Below, piece by piece: positions 16,754 to 25,064 of a stretch of DNA of 64,000 nucleotides. The stretch covers positions 806,001 through 870,000 of the forward strand of contig CAVXCD010000003.1 in assembly GCA_963760225.1 (NCBI GenBank), read 5' to 3'. The notes under the pieces were generated by a model. That model worked only from the letters and a program-made list of their open reading frames with translations, did not search any database and was not told where the DNA came from. The stretch is from 13-2-20CM-66-19 sp963760225. GTDB taxonomy: Bacteria > Pseudomonadota > Gammaproteobacteria > Steroidobacterales > Steroidobacteraceae. Both the position numbers and the translations under genes were made by a program. Each line of letters opens with the position of its first letter. The first letter of the stretch is position 1.

Positions 16754-18003
16754 CTGAGCCGACGCCCGAGAAGTCCGCTATCCACGTGGTAGGCGGTGAG
16801 CGGACCACGGCACTGGTCAACGCAGTCCGCGGCATGCAATCGCGCATGAGTAGCGCTCTGGCTGCCGGACTCATGATTTTGCTCGGGGTTTCCGCGTTGA
16901 CGTGGTACTACGCGCAGGCGCTGTCTCGCCAGGGACGTGCGCGGGCGGCGGCGCAGTCGACGGCCGTTAACCGTGCACAGGGGGAGATGCCGCTTCCCCC
17001 GCTTGGCCGAATCGTGCCGCCGCCGACCGCTGCCGCATCGACGCCACCACAAGGTGTCGGAGTTGATGCGGGCGTACCGGTTGCCGAGCAGGCTCTGATG
17101 GAAGCTCACCCCGCGGCCGGTAGCGATGTGCCCGTGACGGCCGCTGCCCCCGAACGCGATGCCGCGTCCGCAGCCGGGCCGGGCGCCAAGACACCCGCCG
17201 AGATCGCCCACGAGCGACGCGCTGCGGGGGCTGTGTTCACGCGAGTCGCCGACTCCACTTCTGCTGTTGGCGCATCAGTGCAGGCAGAGGGCGCGGGCGT
17301 CGGCGGCCCTGCGGCCGCTGCCACAAACGCTCCGGCTGCGCCTGCCGCGGAGCGCAGTGACGGTGCACTCGCGACGTTGTTGAGACCGAGTGTTGCTGAG
17401 GCGGTGCGCGCGCAGGTGCTGCAGACGACCCGATTTCTGCTACCCAAAGGGGCATTCATTGACTGCACGCTCGAGACCGCCATCGATTCGAGTCTGCCTG
17501 GCATGACCACCTGCATAACTGCGGCCGACACTTTCAGCGCCGACGGCAAGGTGGTGTTGCTCGAACGCGGGACCAAGTTAGTGGGTGAAACACGCGGACA
17601 GGTGCAGCAAGGGCAAGCGCGTGTGTTCGTGCTCTGGTCGCAGGCACGAACACCGCAGGGTGTGGTTGTACCTCTCGATTCCCCTGGAACCGACGAGCTG
17701 GGGCGTTCGGGTCTGCCGGGCCAGGTGCAGCGTCACTTCTGGGAGCGCTTCGGCGCGGCGATGCTGGTGTCGGTCGTCGACGGCGCGGTTCAGGCTGGGG
17801 TACAGGCTTCGAACCGTTCCAGCGGCACGGTGGTTTACGCACCGTCGGCATCTCAGGACGTACTGACGGAGGTTCTGAAGGATACGCTCAACATTCCGCC
17901 TACAGTGATCAAACGCAACGGCGACCGCATCCAGATACTGGTGGCGCGTGATCTTGATTTCCGTCCCGTCTATGAATTGCACGCGTCTACCACCGGTCGC
18001 TGA
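16750..18003 (+). CDS. virB10: VirB10 T4SS core protein
   Basis: The ATG at 16750 gives 417 residues. There is a short cytoplasmic N-terminus, one membrane helix at about 38-58 (ALAAGLMILLGVSALTWYYA), a long Pro/Ala-rich periplasmic linker, and the C-terminal TrbI/VirB10 beta-barrel domain from about 215 (FLLPKGAFIDCTLETAIDSS, GTKLVGETRGQVQQGQARVF, then the antenna region with RSGLPGQVQRHFWERFG). VirB10 spans both membranes and senses ATP hydrolysis by VirD4 and VirB11. It overlaps virB9 upstream and virB11 downstream. Confidence 0.94.
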   Translation: MTEPTPEKSAIHVVGGERTTALVNAVRGMQSRMSSALAAGLMILLGVSALTWYYAQALSRQGRARAAAQSTAVNRAQGEMPLPPLGRIVPPPTAAASTPPQGVGVDAGVPVAEQALMEAHPAAGSDVPVTAAAPERDAASAAGPGAKTPAEIAHERRAAGAVFTRVADSTSAVGASVQAEGAGVGGPAAAATNAPAAPAAERSDGALATLLRPSVAEAVRAQVLQTTRFLLPKGAFIDCTLETAIDSSLPGMTTCITAADTFSADGKVVLLERGTKLVGETRGQVQQGQARVFVLWSQARTPQGVVVPLDSPGTDELGRSGLPGQVQRHFWERFGAAMLVSVVDGAVQAGVQASNRSSGTVVYAPSASQDVLTEVLKDTLNIPPTVIKRNGDRIQILVARDLDFRPVYELHASTTGR

Positions 18004-19096
18004 GGGTTTCTCCCGTGCGCCGCCCTCCGGGGCATTGCCGTCGCCATCGACTGCGGGTGACGTTTCCGCGCTCGACCTCACCTTACGCGCGTTGCGCCCG
18101 CTGCTTGCTCGCCCCGAGGTAACCGAGCTGTGCATCAACCGGCCACGGGAGATTTTTATTGAGACACACGCGGGCTGGCGACGCGAAGACCTTCCGTTTG
18201 CGGACTTCGACTGGTGTCGCAGGTTGGCGAAGCTCATTGCCAACATCACTCGCCAGCGGGTGGACGAGACCGCGCCACTGCTGTCCGCCTCGTTGCCCTC
18301 GGGCGAGCGCGTGCAGGTTGTCCTGCCTCCCGCGACTACCATGGGTTGCATCGCGATTGCGATCCGCCGACCAACGGAGGCGGTGTGGCGGATCGAGGAG
18401 CTTGCGCGCCGTGGCGCTTTCCAGCCGCTGCAGCCTGCCGATACCGCGACCGACGAATCGGAGCGGGAGTTGCTGCGCCTCCACGCGTCGCGGCAGTACG
18501 CTGCGTTCCTGCGCCTGGCGGTGCAGACGCGCAAGAACATCGTAGTCTCGGGCGCGACCGGCTCCGGCAAGACTACTTGGACCAAGGCCTTAATCCAGGA
18601 GATTCCCAGCGACGAGCGACTCGTGACCATAGAGGACGCGCGCGAACTGGTACTGGAAGGGCATCCGAACCACGTGCGCCTCTTCTACAGCAAGGACGAT
18701 CAGGGTCTCGCGCGCGTGACTCCCAAGCAGCTGCTGGAGTGCTGCTTGCGGATGCGCCCAGATCGTATACTGCTGGCGGAACTGCGTGCGCAGGAGGCGT
18801 TCGACTATCTGCGCAACGTCAATTCCGGACATCCGGGATCGATCACCAGCGTGCACGCGACCAGTGCTGAGCTCGCCTTCGAGCAGCTGGTGCTGCTGGT
18901 CAAGCAAAGCACCGCAGGCCGCGGCTTGGCGCGTCGCGACATCAAGAGTCTGCTGTACCTGCTCGTGGACGTCGTGATCCAGTGCGGCCTCGAGGGACAC
19001 CAGCGAGTCATCCGCGAGATCTGGTTCGATCCTTCGCGCAAGGTCGGCGATTCAAGGGTTTCCAGTCGCCGCGCTTCACGCGAGGTACATGCATGA
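17972..19096 (+). CDS. virB11: VirB11 T4SS ATPase
   Basis: The protein has the two-domain layout of VirB11: an N-terminal domain (VTELCINRPREIFIE) and a RecA-like domain with Walker A GATGSGKTTW near residue 196, the Asp box TIEDARELVL, Walker B region RMRPDRILLAELR and the His box GHPGSITSVHA. The hexameric enzyme sits at the inner-membrane base and switches between pilus assembly and transfer. I chose the ATG at 17972; a GTG at 17948 adds eight residues. Both starts lie inside virB10. The stop overlaps the coupling-protein start by four bases. Confidence 0.94.
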   Translation: MNCTRLPPVAEGFSRAPPSGALPSPSTAGDVSALDLTLRALRPLLARPEVTELCINRPREIFIETHAGWRREDLPFADFDWCRRLAKLIANITRQRVDETAPLLSASLPSGERVQVVLPPATTMGCIAIAIRRPTEAVWRIEELARRGAFQPLQPADTATDESERELLRLHASRQYAAFLRLAVQTRKNIVVSGATGSGKTTWTKALIQEIPSDERLVTIEDARELVLEGHPNHVRLFYSKDDQGLARVTPKQLLECCLRMRPDRILLAELRAQEAFDYLRNVNSGHPGSITSVHATSAELAFEQLVLLVKQSTAGRGLARRDIKSLLYLLVDVVIQCGLEGHQRVIREIWFDPSRKVGDSRVSSRRASREVHA

Positions 19097-20847
19097 TCCA
19101 ACCAGAGGCTGTGCTGCGGGGGTGGGCGGGACTCGTGTCGGCGTATGCCAGCGTGCAGGGGCCGATGGTGCTCGCTCTGATTCGTGGACGTGCGCCGTTG
19201 CATAGACTCCTGATGTCGCCGCTCGCGGCGGCTCCGCTGACGGTGGTCGCGGGACTCGGCATTGCGGCAACCTCCGAGCTCTTGGGTGCGTTTGGCATCG
19301 CCGCGGGTGGCATGCTGCAAATCGGCGCGGCAATCACGTGCTGTGCGGCCCTGGGCTATGTTGCCGGTCGCTCTCTCGCGCGCCGCCAGGACGTAGTCAG
19401 CATCCATCAGCGCGGCGCGATGGTGTCTGCATCGCCCACGGCGTTGGATATGGCACCAGCTCGGTCGAGGACAAACTCTCGGGTCCGTGCGTCCGGAATC
19501 ACCCTGGCCGGGTGGCCGGTGGCGGCCGAGGACGAAACCAAACACTTCAAACTCATCGGGACCACCGGTACCGGCAAGAGCACGGCCATAAGCGAAATGC
19601 TCAGCGCCGCGCTGGAGCGCGGCGACCGGGCGGTCATCGCCGATCCGGATGGCGGCTACCTGCGGCGCTTCTACGACCCACAACGAGGTGATGCAATCCT
19701 CAATCCCTTCGACTCGCGGTCGGCGAAGTGGGATCTGTTCGGCGAGATCAGCAACGACTATGACGTCGATCAGCTCGCGCGCTCGCTGATTCCCGACCAC
19801 GAGGGCCAGGATCGCAGCTGGCGCGGCTATGCACGCACGTTCTTCGCCGCGGTAACCGCGCAGGCGCGTGCCGCGGGGACGCGACAGATGAGTGAGCTGT
19901 ACCGTCTATTGGTGGTCGCGGGTACATCCGAATTGAAGACGCTGGTGGCCGGGACCCCTGCACAACCGTTTCTCGAGGAGCACAACGGTCGTATGTTCGA
20001 CTCCATCCGCTCGGTGACAAGCTCGGCGGTGAGTGCGCTTGACTACATCGCACGCCAGCGCAGTGCACCCCTTTCAGTGCGCGATTGGGTTCGGGGCACA
20101 CAATCAAACTCGGCCGGCGTCGGGGGCCATCCTGGTGTCCTGTTCATGCCTTACCGCGCCGGCCAGATCGCCGCCCTGCGTTCCACGATTTCGGCATGGA
20201 TGCGGCTGGCCATTTTCGCGACGATGAACCGCGAGGAGGGGGATCAGCGGCTGTGGTTCGTGGTCGATGAACTTGATGCGCTCGGGCAGATCGACGGCCT
20301 CAAGGACGCACTCGCACGAGTGAGGAAGTTCGGCGGCCGTTGCGTGCTCGGATTTCAGTCAATTGCGCAGGTATCCTCGACGTACGGCAGCGGAGAGGCG
20401 CAGACGCTGGTCGAGAATTGTGGCAACACGCTCATACTTCGCTGCTCGGGCAGCGAGCACGGAGGCACGTCGCAGTTCGCTTCCCGTCTGATCGGCGAGC
20501 GCGAGGTCACGCGCATCACCACTTCGAGATCGCGGCGCCTCACCGATTTCGTGCCGTCGATCACGCGTGCCGAGCACCTCGGCATCGAGTCCGCGGTCAT
20601 GGGATCGGAGATCGAGCAACTGCCGGACCTGAGCGGCTATCTCAAGCTCGCGTCGACTCCGGAGTGGCGGGTGGTCCGGTTGAGCCCAGCTGCGGCTGCC
20701 GCGCGCCCGAGCGCGACGCCGAGCTCGGCGCGCATTCTCAGTTTCCCGGCCCGAGGAACGGCGCGCCGATGCGAGACCGACCGTGTATGCAGTGCCGATC
20801 GCGGGCGACAGACTCCGCACCCGGATCACGGCCTCGAGCCGGAGTGA
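19093..20847 (+). CDS. virD4: VirD4/TrwB-type coupling protein, copy 1
   Basis: The 584-residue T4CP has an N-terminal membrane part (hydrophobic stretches at about 45-65 and 72-92) and a cytoplasmic TrwB/TraD-like motor with Walker A GTTGTGKST at 156-164 and Walker B RLWFVVDELDALG at about 385. It couples the relaxosome to the VirB channel. It overlaps virB11 by four bases. A closely similar second coupling protein lies at 21367-22752, an unusual duplication. The last 60 residues are low-complexity and differ between the copies. Confidence 0.92.
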   Translation: MIQPEAVLRGWAGLVSAYASVQGPMVLALIRGRAPLHRLLMSPLAAAPLTVVAGLGIAATSELLGAFGIAAGGMLQIGAAITCCAALGYVAGRSLARRQDVVSIHQRGAMVSASPTALDMAPARSRTNSRVRASGITLAGWPVAAEDETKHFKLIGTTGTGKSTAISEMLSAALERGDRAVIADPDGGYLRRFYDPQRGDAILNPFDSRSAKWDLFGEISNDYDVDQLARSLIPDHEGQDRSWRGYARTFFAAVTAQARAAGTRQMSELYRLLVVAGTSELKTLVAGTPAQPFLEEHNGRMFDSIRSVTSSAVSALDYIARQRSAPLSVRDWVRGTQSNSAGVGGHPGVLFMPYRAGQIAALRSTISAWMRLAIFATMNREEGDQRLWFVVDELDALGQIDGLKDALARVRKFGGRCVLGFQSIAQVSSTYGSGEAQTLVENCGNTLILRCSGSEHGGTSQFASRLIGEREVTRITTSRSRRLTDFVPSITRAEHLGIESAVMGSEIEQLPDLSGYLKLASTPEWRVVRLSPAAAAARPSATPSSARILSFPARGTARRCETDRVCSADRGRQTPHPDHGLEPE

Positions 20848-20851
20848 GTCA

Positions 20852-21358
20852 GTGGCTGTGGGCGTGGCAGACGACACTATGAAGGTGGGATTGCTGATGG
20901 AGGCGGCGCAGGCGCAGCAGTCTCTCGCAGCAGCGACTTTGGACAAGCTGCGCGAGCACACGGCAGGCCTGGACGCAATTGTACGCGAGGAGATTCGCGC
21001 GACGGTTCTCAATGAACTGCACGCGCTAACGGAAGACAGCCGGCGCGCGGCGGCTGCACTGCGCCGGCTGCAGCGCGTCGCGAACCTGCGACTCCTGGCG
21101 TGGAGCGCGGCCATTCTGACCCTGGCGGCGATCGTTCCCCTCGGAATCGTTTGGTATCTGCTGCCGACGCAGGCGAGCGTTGCCGCATTGAAAGCCACGC
21201 GAGATCAATTGACGTCGAATATTGACCGTCTGAGCCACCAGGGCGCCCGCATGGAACTGCGCCATTGTGGTGGCGCGCAACGGCTGTGCGTGCGCGTTGA
21301 CCGCAGCGCGCCTACCTACGGCGCCGGCGGCGATTTCTTCATCGTCAAGGGTTACTGA
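20852..21358 (+). CDS. Membrane-anchored coiled-coil protein between the two coupling proteins
   Basis: The GTG at 20852 gives 168 residues; the frame is open back to 20783 inside the coupling-protein gene. The N-terminal 75 residues are helical and charged (LDKLREHTAGLDAIVREEIR), followed by one membrane helix at about 90-115 (AAILTLAAIVPLGIVWYLLP) and a C-terminal domain with two Cys (RHCGGAQRLCVRVD) ending in FFIVKGY. I do not recognise a named family, but its place next to T4CP and relaxase genes suggests a relaxosome or coupling accessory factor. It is certainly part of the operon: nine bases separate it from copy 2. Confidence 0.75.
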   Translation: MAVGVADDTMKVGLLMEAAQAQQSLAAATLDKLREHTAGLDAIVREEIRATVLNELHALTEDSRRAAAALRRLQRVANLRLLAWSAAILTLAAIVPLGIVWYLLPTQASVAALKATRDQLTSNIDRLSHQGARMELRHCGGAQRLCVRVDRSAPTYGAGGDFFIVKGY

Positions 21359-21366
21359 GGGGCCGA

Positions 21367-22752
21367 TTGGACTGGAGTGGCATCCGCTTGACCGAGCACA
21401 GCTGGAAGCCGGTCCTGCTGCTGGCCGGCGCGCTTGCGAGCGCTGTGCGTCTGGCACTGCCCCGCACCGAGTTGGAGAAGCACAAGCGCGGAGCCCGCAT
21501 TCTCGACGGTCGGCAAAAGCGCCGCGTGGTTCGGCGGCGTCGCCGGTTTGGACCCGGGGCAGTCACGCTGGCCGGTGTTCCGATTGCAGCAACGGAGGAG
21601 ACCCGGCACTTCAAACTGATCGGTACCACCGGCACTGGCAAATCGACCGCGATTGCCGGGCTGCTTGCCCGAGCGCTCGAGCGCGGGGACCGGGCGGTGA
21701 TCACGGACCCCGACGGCGGCTATCGGGCGCGATTCTTCGACCGGCGGCGCGGAGACATCGTTCTCAATCCATTCGACCCACTCTCCGTACGCTGGGATCC
21801 GTTCGCCGAGATTCGTGAACCCTGGGATGTCGAACAGCTCGTAAGCGGACTGATTCCAACGAGCGACGACGCTTCCGGGCGCGAGTGGCGCGGCTATGCG
21901 CGCACGTTTCTCAGCGCCGTCATCAGACGTTGCTGCGATTCGGAGTGCCGAAACCCGGCAGAGCTGTGGCGGCTGCTGACCGTGGCACCGACCATGGAGC
22001 TGCGAGCGCTGGTGGCCGGATCTCCGGCGCAGCCCTTCCTCGAGCCGGAGAACGCACGCATGTTCGGCTCGATACGCTCGGTTGCTGGCTCCGCGGCCTC
22101 GGCTCTCGAGTATTTGCAGGCCCAGCGCTCGCGTGCCTTCTCGGTGCGCGACTGGGTTCGAACCGGGCACGGCGTGCTGTTCATCCCCTACAGTGCGGCA
22201 CAGATTGCCGCCCTGCGGTCGATCATCGCTACTTGGGTACGGCTCTCAATTTTTGAGGCGATGGACCGTGCGGAGCAGGATCTGTGCCTCTGGTTCGTCG
22301 TCGACGAGCTGGACTCGCTCGGGGCGATCGAGGGATTGAAGGATGCTCTGGCGAGGCTGCGCAAGTTCGGCGGACGGTGTGTACTGGGGTTCCAGTCTGT
22401 CGGGCAGGTCTCCAGTACTTACGGCGTCGGGGAGGCGCAGACGATCGTCGAAAACTGTGGTAACAGTCTGATTTTGCGTTGTTCGGGTAGCGAGAACGGT
22501 GGGACTTCGCATTTTGCCTCGCGTCTCATTGGGGAGCGGGAAGTGCTGCGCAGACAGACGTCGCGCGGGCGCGATCGTGAATCAGGATTTGTGACACGGG
22601 GTGCACGGCGCTCCACCAGTACCAGCCAGCACCGCGTTACTGAAGCCGCAGTACTCCCTGCGGAGCTTGAGCAGCTGCCGGATCTAAGCGGTTACCTGAA
22701 AACCGCTTCGTCTCCGGTGTGGCTCAAGGTGAACTTTCGGGCCAGGTGCTGA
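21367..22752 (+). CDS. VirD4/TrwB-type coupling protein, copy 2
   Basis: The 461-residue protein repeats the motor domain of copy 1 almost motif for motif: Walker A GTTGTGKST at 86-94, the DPDGGY strand, PAQPFLEP, and Walker B CLWFVVDELDSLG near 308. Its N-terminus is much shorter, with a single weak hydrophobic segment at about 14-31 followed by a strongly basic stretch (KRRVVRRRRR). It may therefore be peripheral or a partner subunit. The start is TTG at 21367 as no ATG or GTG lies close by. The relaxase gene follows after three bases. Confidence 0.88.
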   Translation: MDWSGIRLTEHSWKPVLLLAGALASAVRLALPRTELEKHKRGARILDGRQKRRVVRRRRRFGPGAVTLAGVPIAATEETRHFKLIGTTGTGKSTAIAGLLARALERGDRAVITDPDGGYRARFFDRRRGDIVLNPFDPLSVRWDPFAEIREPWDVEQLVSGLIPTSDDASGREWRGYARTFLSAVIRRCCDSECRNPAELWRLLTVAPTMELRALVAGSPAQPFLEPENARMFGSIRSVAGSAASALEYLQAQRSRAFSVRDWVRTGHGVLFIPYSAAQIAALRSIIATWVRLSIFEAMDRAEQDLCLWFVVDELDSLGAIEGLKDALARLRKFGGRCVLGFQSVGQVSSTYGVGEAQTIVENCGNSLILRCSGSENGGTSHFASRLIGEREVLRRQTSRGRDRESGFVTRGARRSTSTSQHRVTEAAVLPAELEQLPDLSGYLKTASSPVWLKVNFRARC

Positions 22753-22755
22753 GCG

Positions 22756-23784
22756 GTGGCCATCTTTCGCATGCAGATCAGCTCGGTGGCACGCAGTACC
22801 GGCCGCCGCGCCACGGCGGCCGCAGCGTACCGCGCTGGCGAGCGTATCCGCGACGAGCGCAGCGGGGACCTGCACAACTACAGCCGGCGGCGGGATGTCC
22901 TGCATACCGAGATCTTTCTGCCCTCACAATTCGACGGCGCTGCAATTGCCTGGGCGCGTAACCGCGAGAAACTATGGAACACCGCGGAACACGCCGAGAA
23001 GCGCCACAACTCGCGCATCGCACGCGAGTACCAAATCAGCCTGCCCGTTGAGCTCGACGCCGGACAGCGTCTGGCGCTGGCGCGGTCCTTTTCGCGCGAG
23101 ATCGCGGAGCGTTACAAGGTCGCCGTCGACCTTTCAGTGCACGAGCCGCGAGCGGGCGGAGATCCGCGCAATTTTCATGCACACCTCCTGACCACGACGC
23201 GTGAAGTCACACCTGCCGGACTCGGCGCCAAGACCGGACTCGATATGACGCCGCTCGAGCGTCGACGCCGCGAGCTGCCGGACCATCGCCAGGAGTTCGT
23301 GAGCATTCGCGAGCGATGGGCGAGTCTTACCAACCATGCACTGCGGGAGGCGAACGTGGCAGCTCGAGTCGATCATCGCAGCCTGGCTGCGCAAGGCATC
23401 GACCGCGAACCTCTGCCGGCCATCCCATTAATGCACTTGAAGATGGAGCAGCGCGGCATACCGAGCGGCGTAGCGGAGCGGCTGCGGGCCGAATACCGCA
23501 GCCGCGTGCAGCTGCGCGAGCGGCGCGCGGCTGCGCGAACGGGCACCGAGCGATCCGTGGGAGAGGCGCGGACGGAACGCCAAGCGCAAGGCACCGCCGA
23601 TCCGGTGACCGACGTTGAGGAAATCCGACGCCGCGCACGGGAGGCATGGGTGCAGCTGCGCGCGCAGGAGGCGGGCAACGCCGCGGCCCCCTTTCTGGAG
23701 TCAGTCCATGAAAAGGGCCGCACCACGCCCGATCATGACACGCTGCAATCCGAGCCCCAGCCGCGGGACGATTTCGCGCTATGA
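22756..23784 (+). CDS. mobA: MOBQ-type relaxase (MobA/MobL, TraA N-terminal domain)
   Basis: The 342-residue protein begins at a GTG (MAIFRMQISSVARSTGRRAT) and has the MobA/MobL relaxase domain: the catalytic Tyr candidate Y25 in AAAAYRAGE, WNTAEHAEKRHNS at about 75-86, and the metal-binding triad in HEPRAGGDPRNFHAHLL (His129, His141, His143). It nicks oriT and stays bound to the transferred strand. No helicase domain follows; the C-terminal third is an Arg/Glu-rich helical extension. It is the last transfer gene of the operon, followed by the phosphoribosyltransferase gene. Confidence 0.93.
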   Translation: MAIFRMQISSVARSTGRRATAAAAYRAGERIRDERSGDLHNYSRRRDVLHTEIFLPSQFDGAAIAWARNREKLWNTAEHAEKRHNSRIAREYQISLPVELDAGQRLALARSFSREIAERYKVAVDLSVHEPRAGGDPRNFHAHLLTTTREVTPAGLGAKTGLDMTPLERRRRELPDHRQEFVSIRERWASLTNHALREANVAARVDHRSLAAQGIDREPLPAIPLMHLKMEQRGIPSGVAERLRAEYRSRVQLRERRAAARTGTERSVGEARTERQAQGTADPVTDVEEIRRRAREAWVQLRAQEAGNAAAPFLESVHEKGRTTPDHDTLQSEPQPRDDFAL

Positions 23785-24457
23785 GCTGCCCCGATCGTCG
23801 CCGCCCGCCTCGCTAAGTGCCGATGTTGCGATACCTTGCGCTTTGCCTTTTGCGTCGTGCTACGTCTATTCGCCCCGGGCGATGGGGACGGTCGCCAAGG
23901 CTTCCCGACTACTCTGCACCCGGGTGAAGAGCATTGATCCGCTGTGGCTGCCGCACTACGCGGGCGTTGTTTGCAAAACGACCTTCCATGATCGACGTCT
24001 CGCCGCTCTGTTTGCGCACGATGCAGTGCTGGTTCCCGTTCCCGGGAGCAGCGCGTCGATTACCCCGCGCTGGGTCGCGCTGCAGCTTGCCACCGCGCTG
24101 AGCGTCATAGGCTGTGGACCACGGGTGTGGATCGGTTTGCGGCGGGAGGCGGCGGTGCGCAAGTCCTCAACGGCGCCGGAGGGCGCACGCCCCACTGTGC
24201 AGCAGCACTATGAGTCGTTCGCGGTGACCGTGCCCGTGATACCCGCGAACAGAATCGTACTGATCGATGACGTAGTCACCAAGGGCAGGACGTTGCTGGC
24301 AGCGGCCGCGTGCTTGCAACGCGAACTGCCGCAGGCGGACATCCGTGCGTTCGCGCTCATCCGCACGCTGGGATTCGTGGAGCGGCTTGAGGATGTGACG
24401 CAATGGTGTCACGGAGTCATCCGCTGGGCGGGCGGAGACGCGCGGCGCGAGCCCTAG
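23735..24457 (+). CDS. ComF-like phosphoribosyltransferase family protein
   Basis: The C-terminal half carries the PRPP-binding signature IVLIDDVVTKGRTLLAAA, and before it HDAVLVPVPGSSASI and the Arg/Lys-rich WIGLRREAAVRKSS, as in ComF/PRTase proteins of mobile elements. The true start is unclear. ATG at 23735 overlaps the relaxase gene and keeps the segment CYVYSPRAMGTVAK; ATG at 23882 would remove it. The role is unknown; in competence ComF acts with DNA uptake, so a part in establishing incoming DNA is possible but speculative. It ends the operon. Confidence 0.75.
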   Translation: MTRCNPSPSRGTISRYELPRSSPPASLSADVAIPCALPFASCYVYSPRAMGTVAKASRLLCTRVKSIDPLWLPHYAGVVCKTTFHDRRLAALFAHDAVLVPVPGSSASITPRWVALQLATALSVIGCGPRVWIGLRREAAVRKSSTAPEGARPTVQQHYESFAVTVPVIPANRIVLIDDVVTKGRTLLAAAACLQRELPQADIRAFALIRTLGFVERLEDVTQWCHGVIRWAGGDARREP

Positions 24458-24607
24458 CCATCAAATCGGCCGACCGCGCGACGAGACTTGATCAAGGCAC
24501 AGACTCATACCGTACTCGAGTGCCCGCAGTGACGGTCCACAAGGCGGCACTGTCTATTCCGAGAATTCGCAGCCTATGCGGCGGGTGCTTTCTGTCAGGT
24601 TGGTGAC

Positions 24608-24844
24608 GTGAAATTCACGCGTTACTTCGAGACGATTCGGCAGCGTCCCGACCGGGCCTTAATCCAGGACGTGTGGCTACAGCGTGCCGTTGACTCGCCG
24701 ATTCGGCAGGTAGTTCAGGCAGATGGCCGCATCAAACGCTGGTGCCAAGTGCCAGAGATGAACAATCGCTACCTTCGCGTTATCCTGCTGCCAGACGGCG
24801 AAACCGTTAATAACGCATTTTTTGACAGAGGCTTCGTCCGATGA
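24608..24844 (+). CDS. Small conserved protein paired with a DUF2283 protein
   Basis: The 78-residue protein (MKFTRYFETIRQRPDRALIQ, then PDGETVNNAFFDRGF) resembles short proteins found directly upstream of DUF2283 genes. The stop overlaps the next ATG by four bases. Its size, alpha/beta pattern and partner resemble a RelE-like toxin/antitoxin unit, but no catalytic residue can be assigned. It lies 150 bases downstream of the conjugation operon on the same strand. Confidence 0.7.
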   Translation: MKFTRYFETIRQRPDRALIQDVWLQRAVDSPIRQVVQADGRIKRWCQVPEMNNRYLRVILLPDGETVNNAFFDRGFVR

Positions 24845-25038
24845 AGGTCCGGTACTACGAGCATACGGACACGCTGCTGATCGAGCTGCGGGACGCTCCG
24901 GTTGCGGAGACGCGTGATTTAGACGAGAACACTGTCATCGACTTTGATGCCAACGGCAATATTTGCTCAATGACGATTGAGCACGCTTCCGTTCGCGCCG
25001 ACGCTCCGAAATTCTCCTTCGAGAAGATCGCCGTCTAA
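24841..25038 (+). CDS. DUF2283 domain protein
   Basis: The 65-residue protein is a typical DUF2283: MKVRYYEHTDTLLIEL, then VIDFDANGNICSMTIEHAS. Members often accompany a small upstream partner, as here (ATGA overlap), and are considered possible antitoxins. The biochemical role is unknown. Confidence 0.8.
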   Translation: MKVRYYEHTDTLLIELRDAPVAETRDLDENTVIDFDANGNICSMTIEHASVRADAPKFSFEKIAV

Positions 25039-25064
25039 AAATCGTTGGACCGGGCGGTGCTGCT

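Noticed and set aside
24458..24607. oriT of the relaxase downstream of the operon
   Set aside because: I could not find a convincing inverted repeat or nic consensus here or in 9553-9732.
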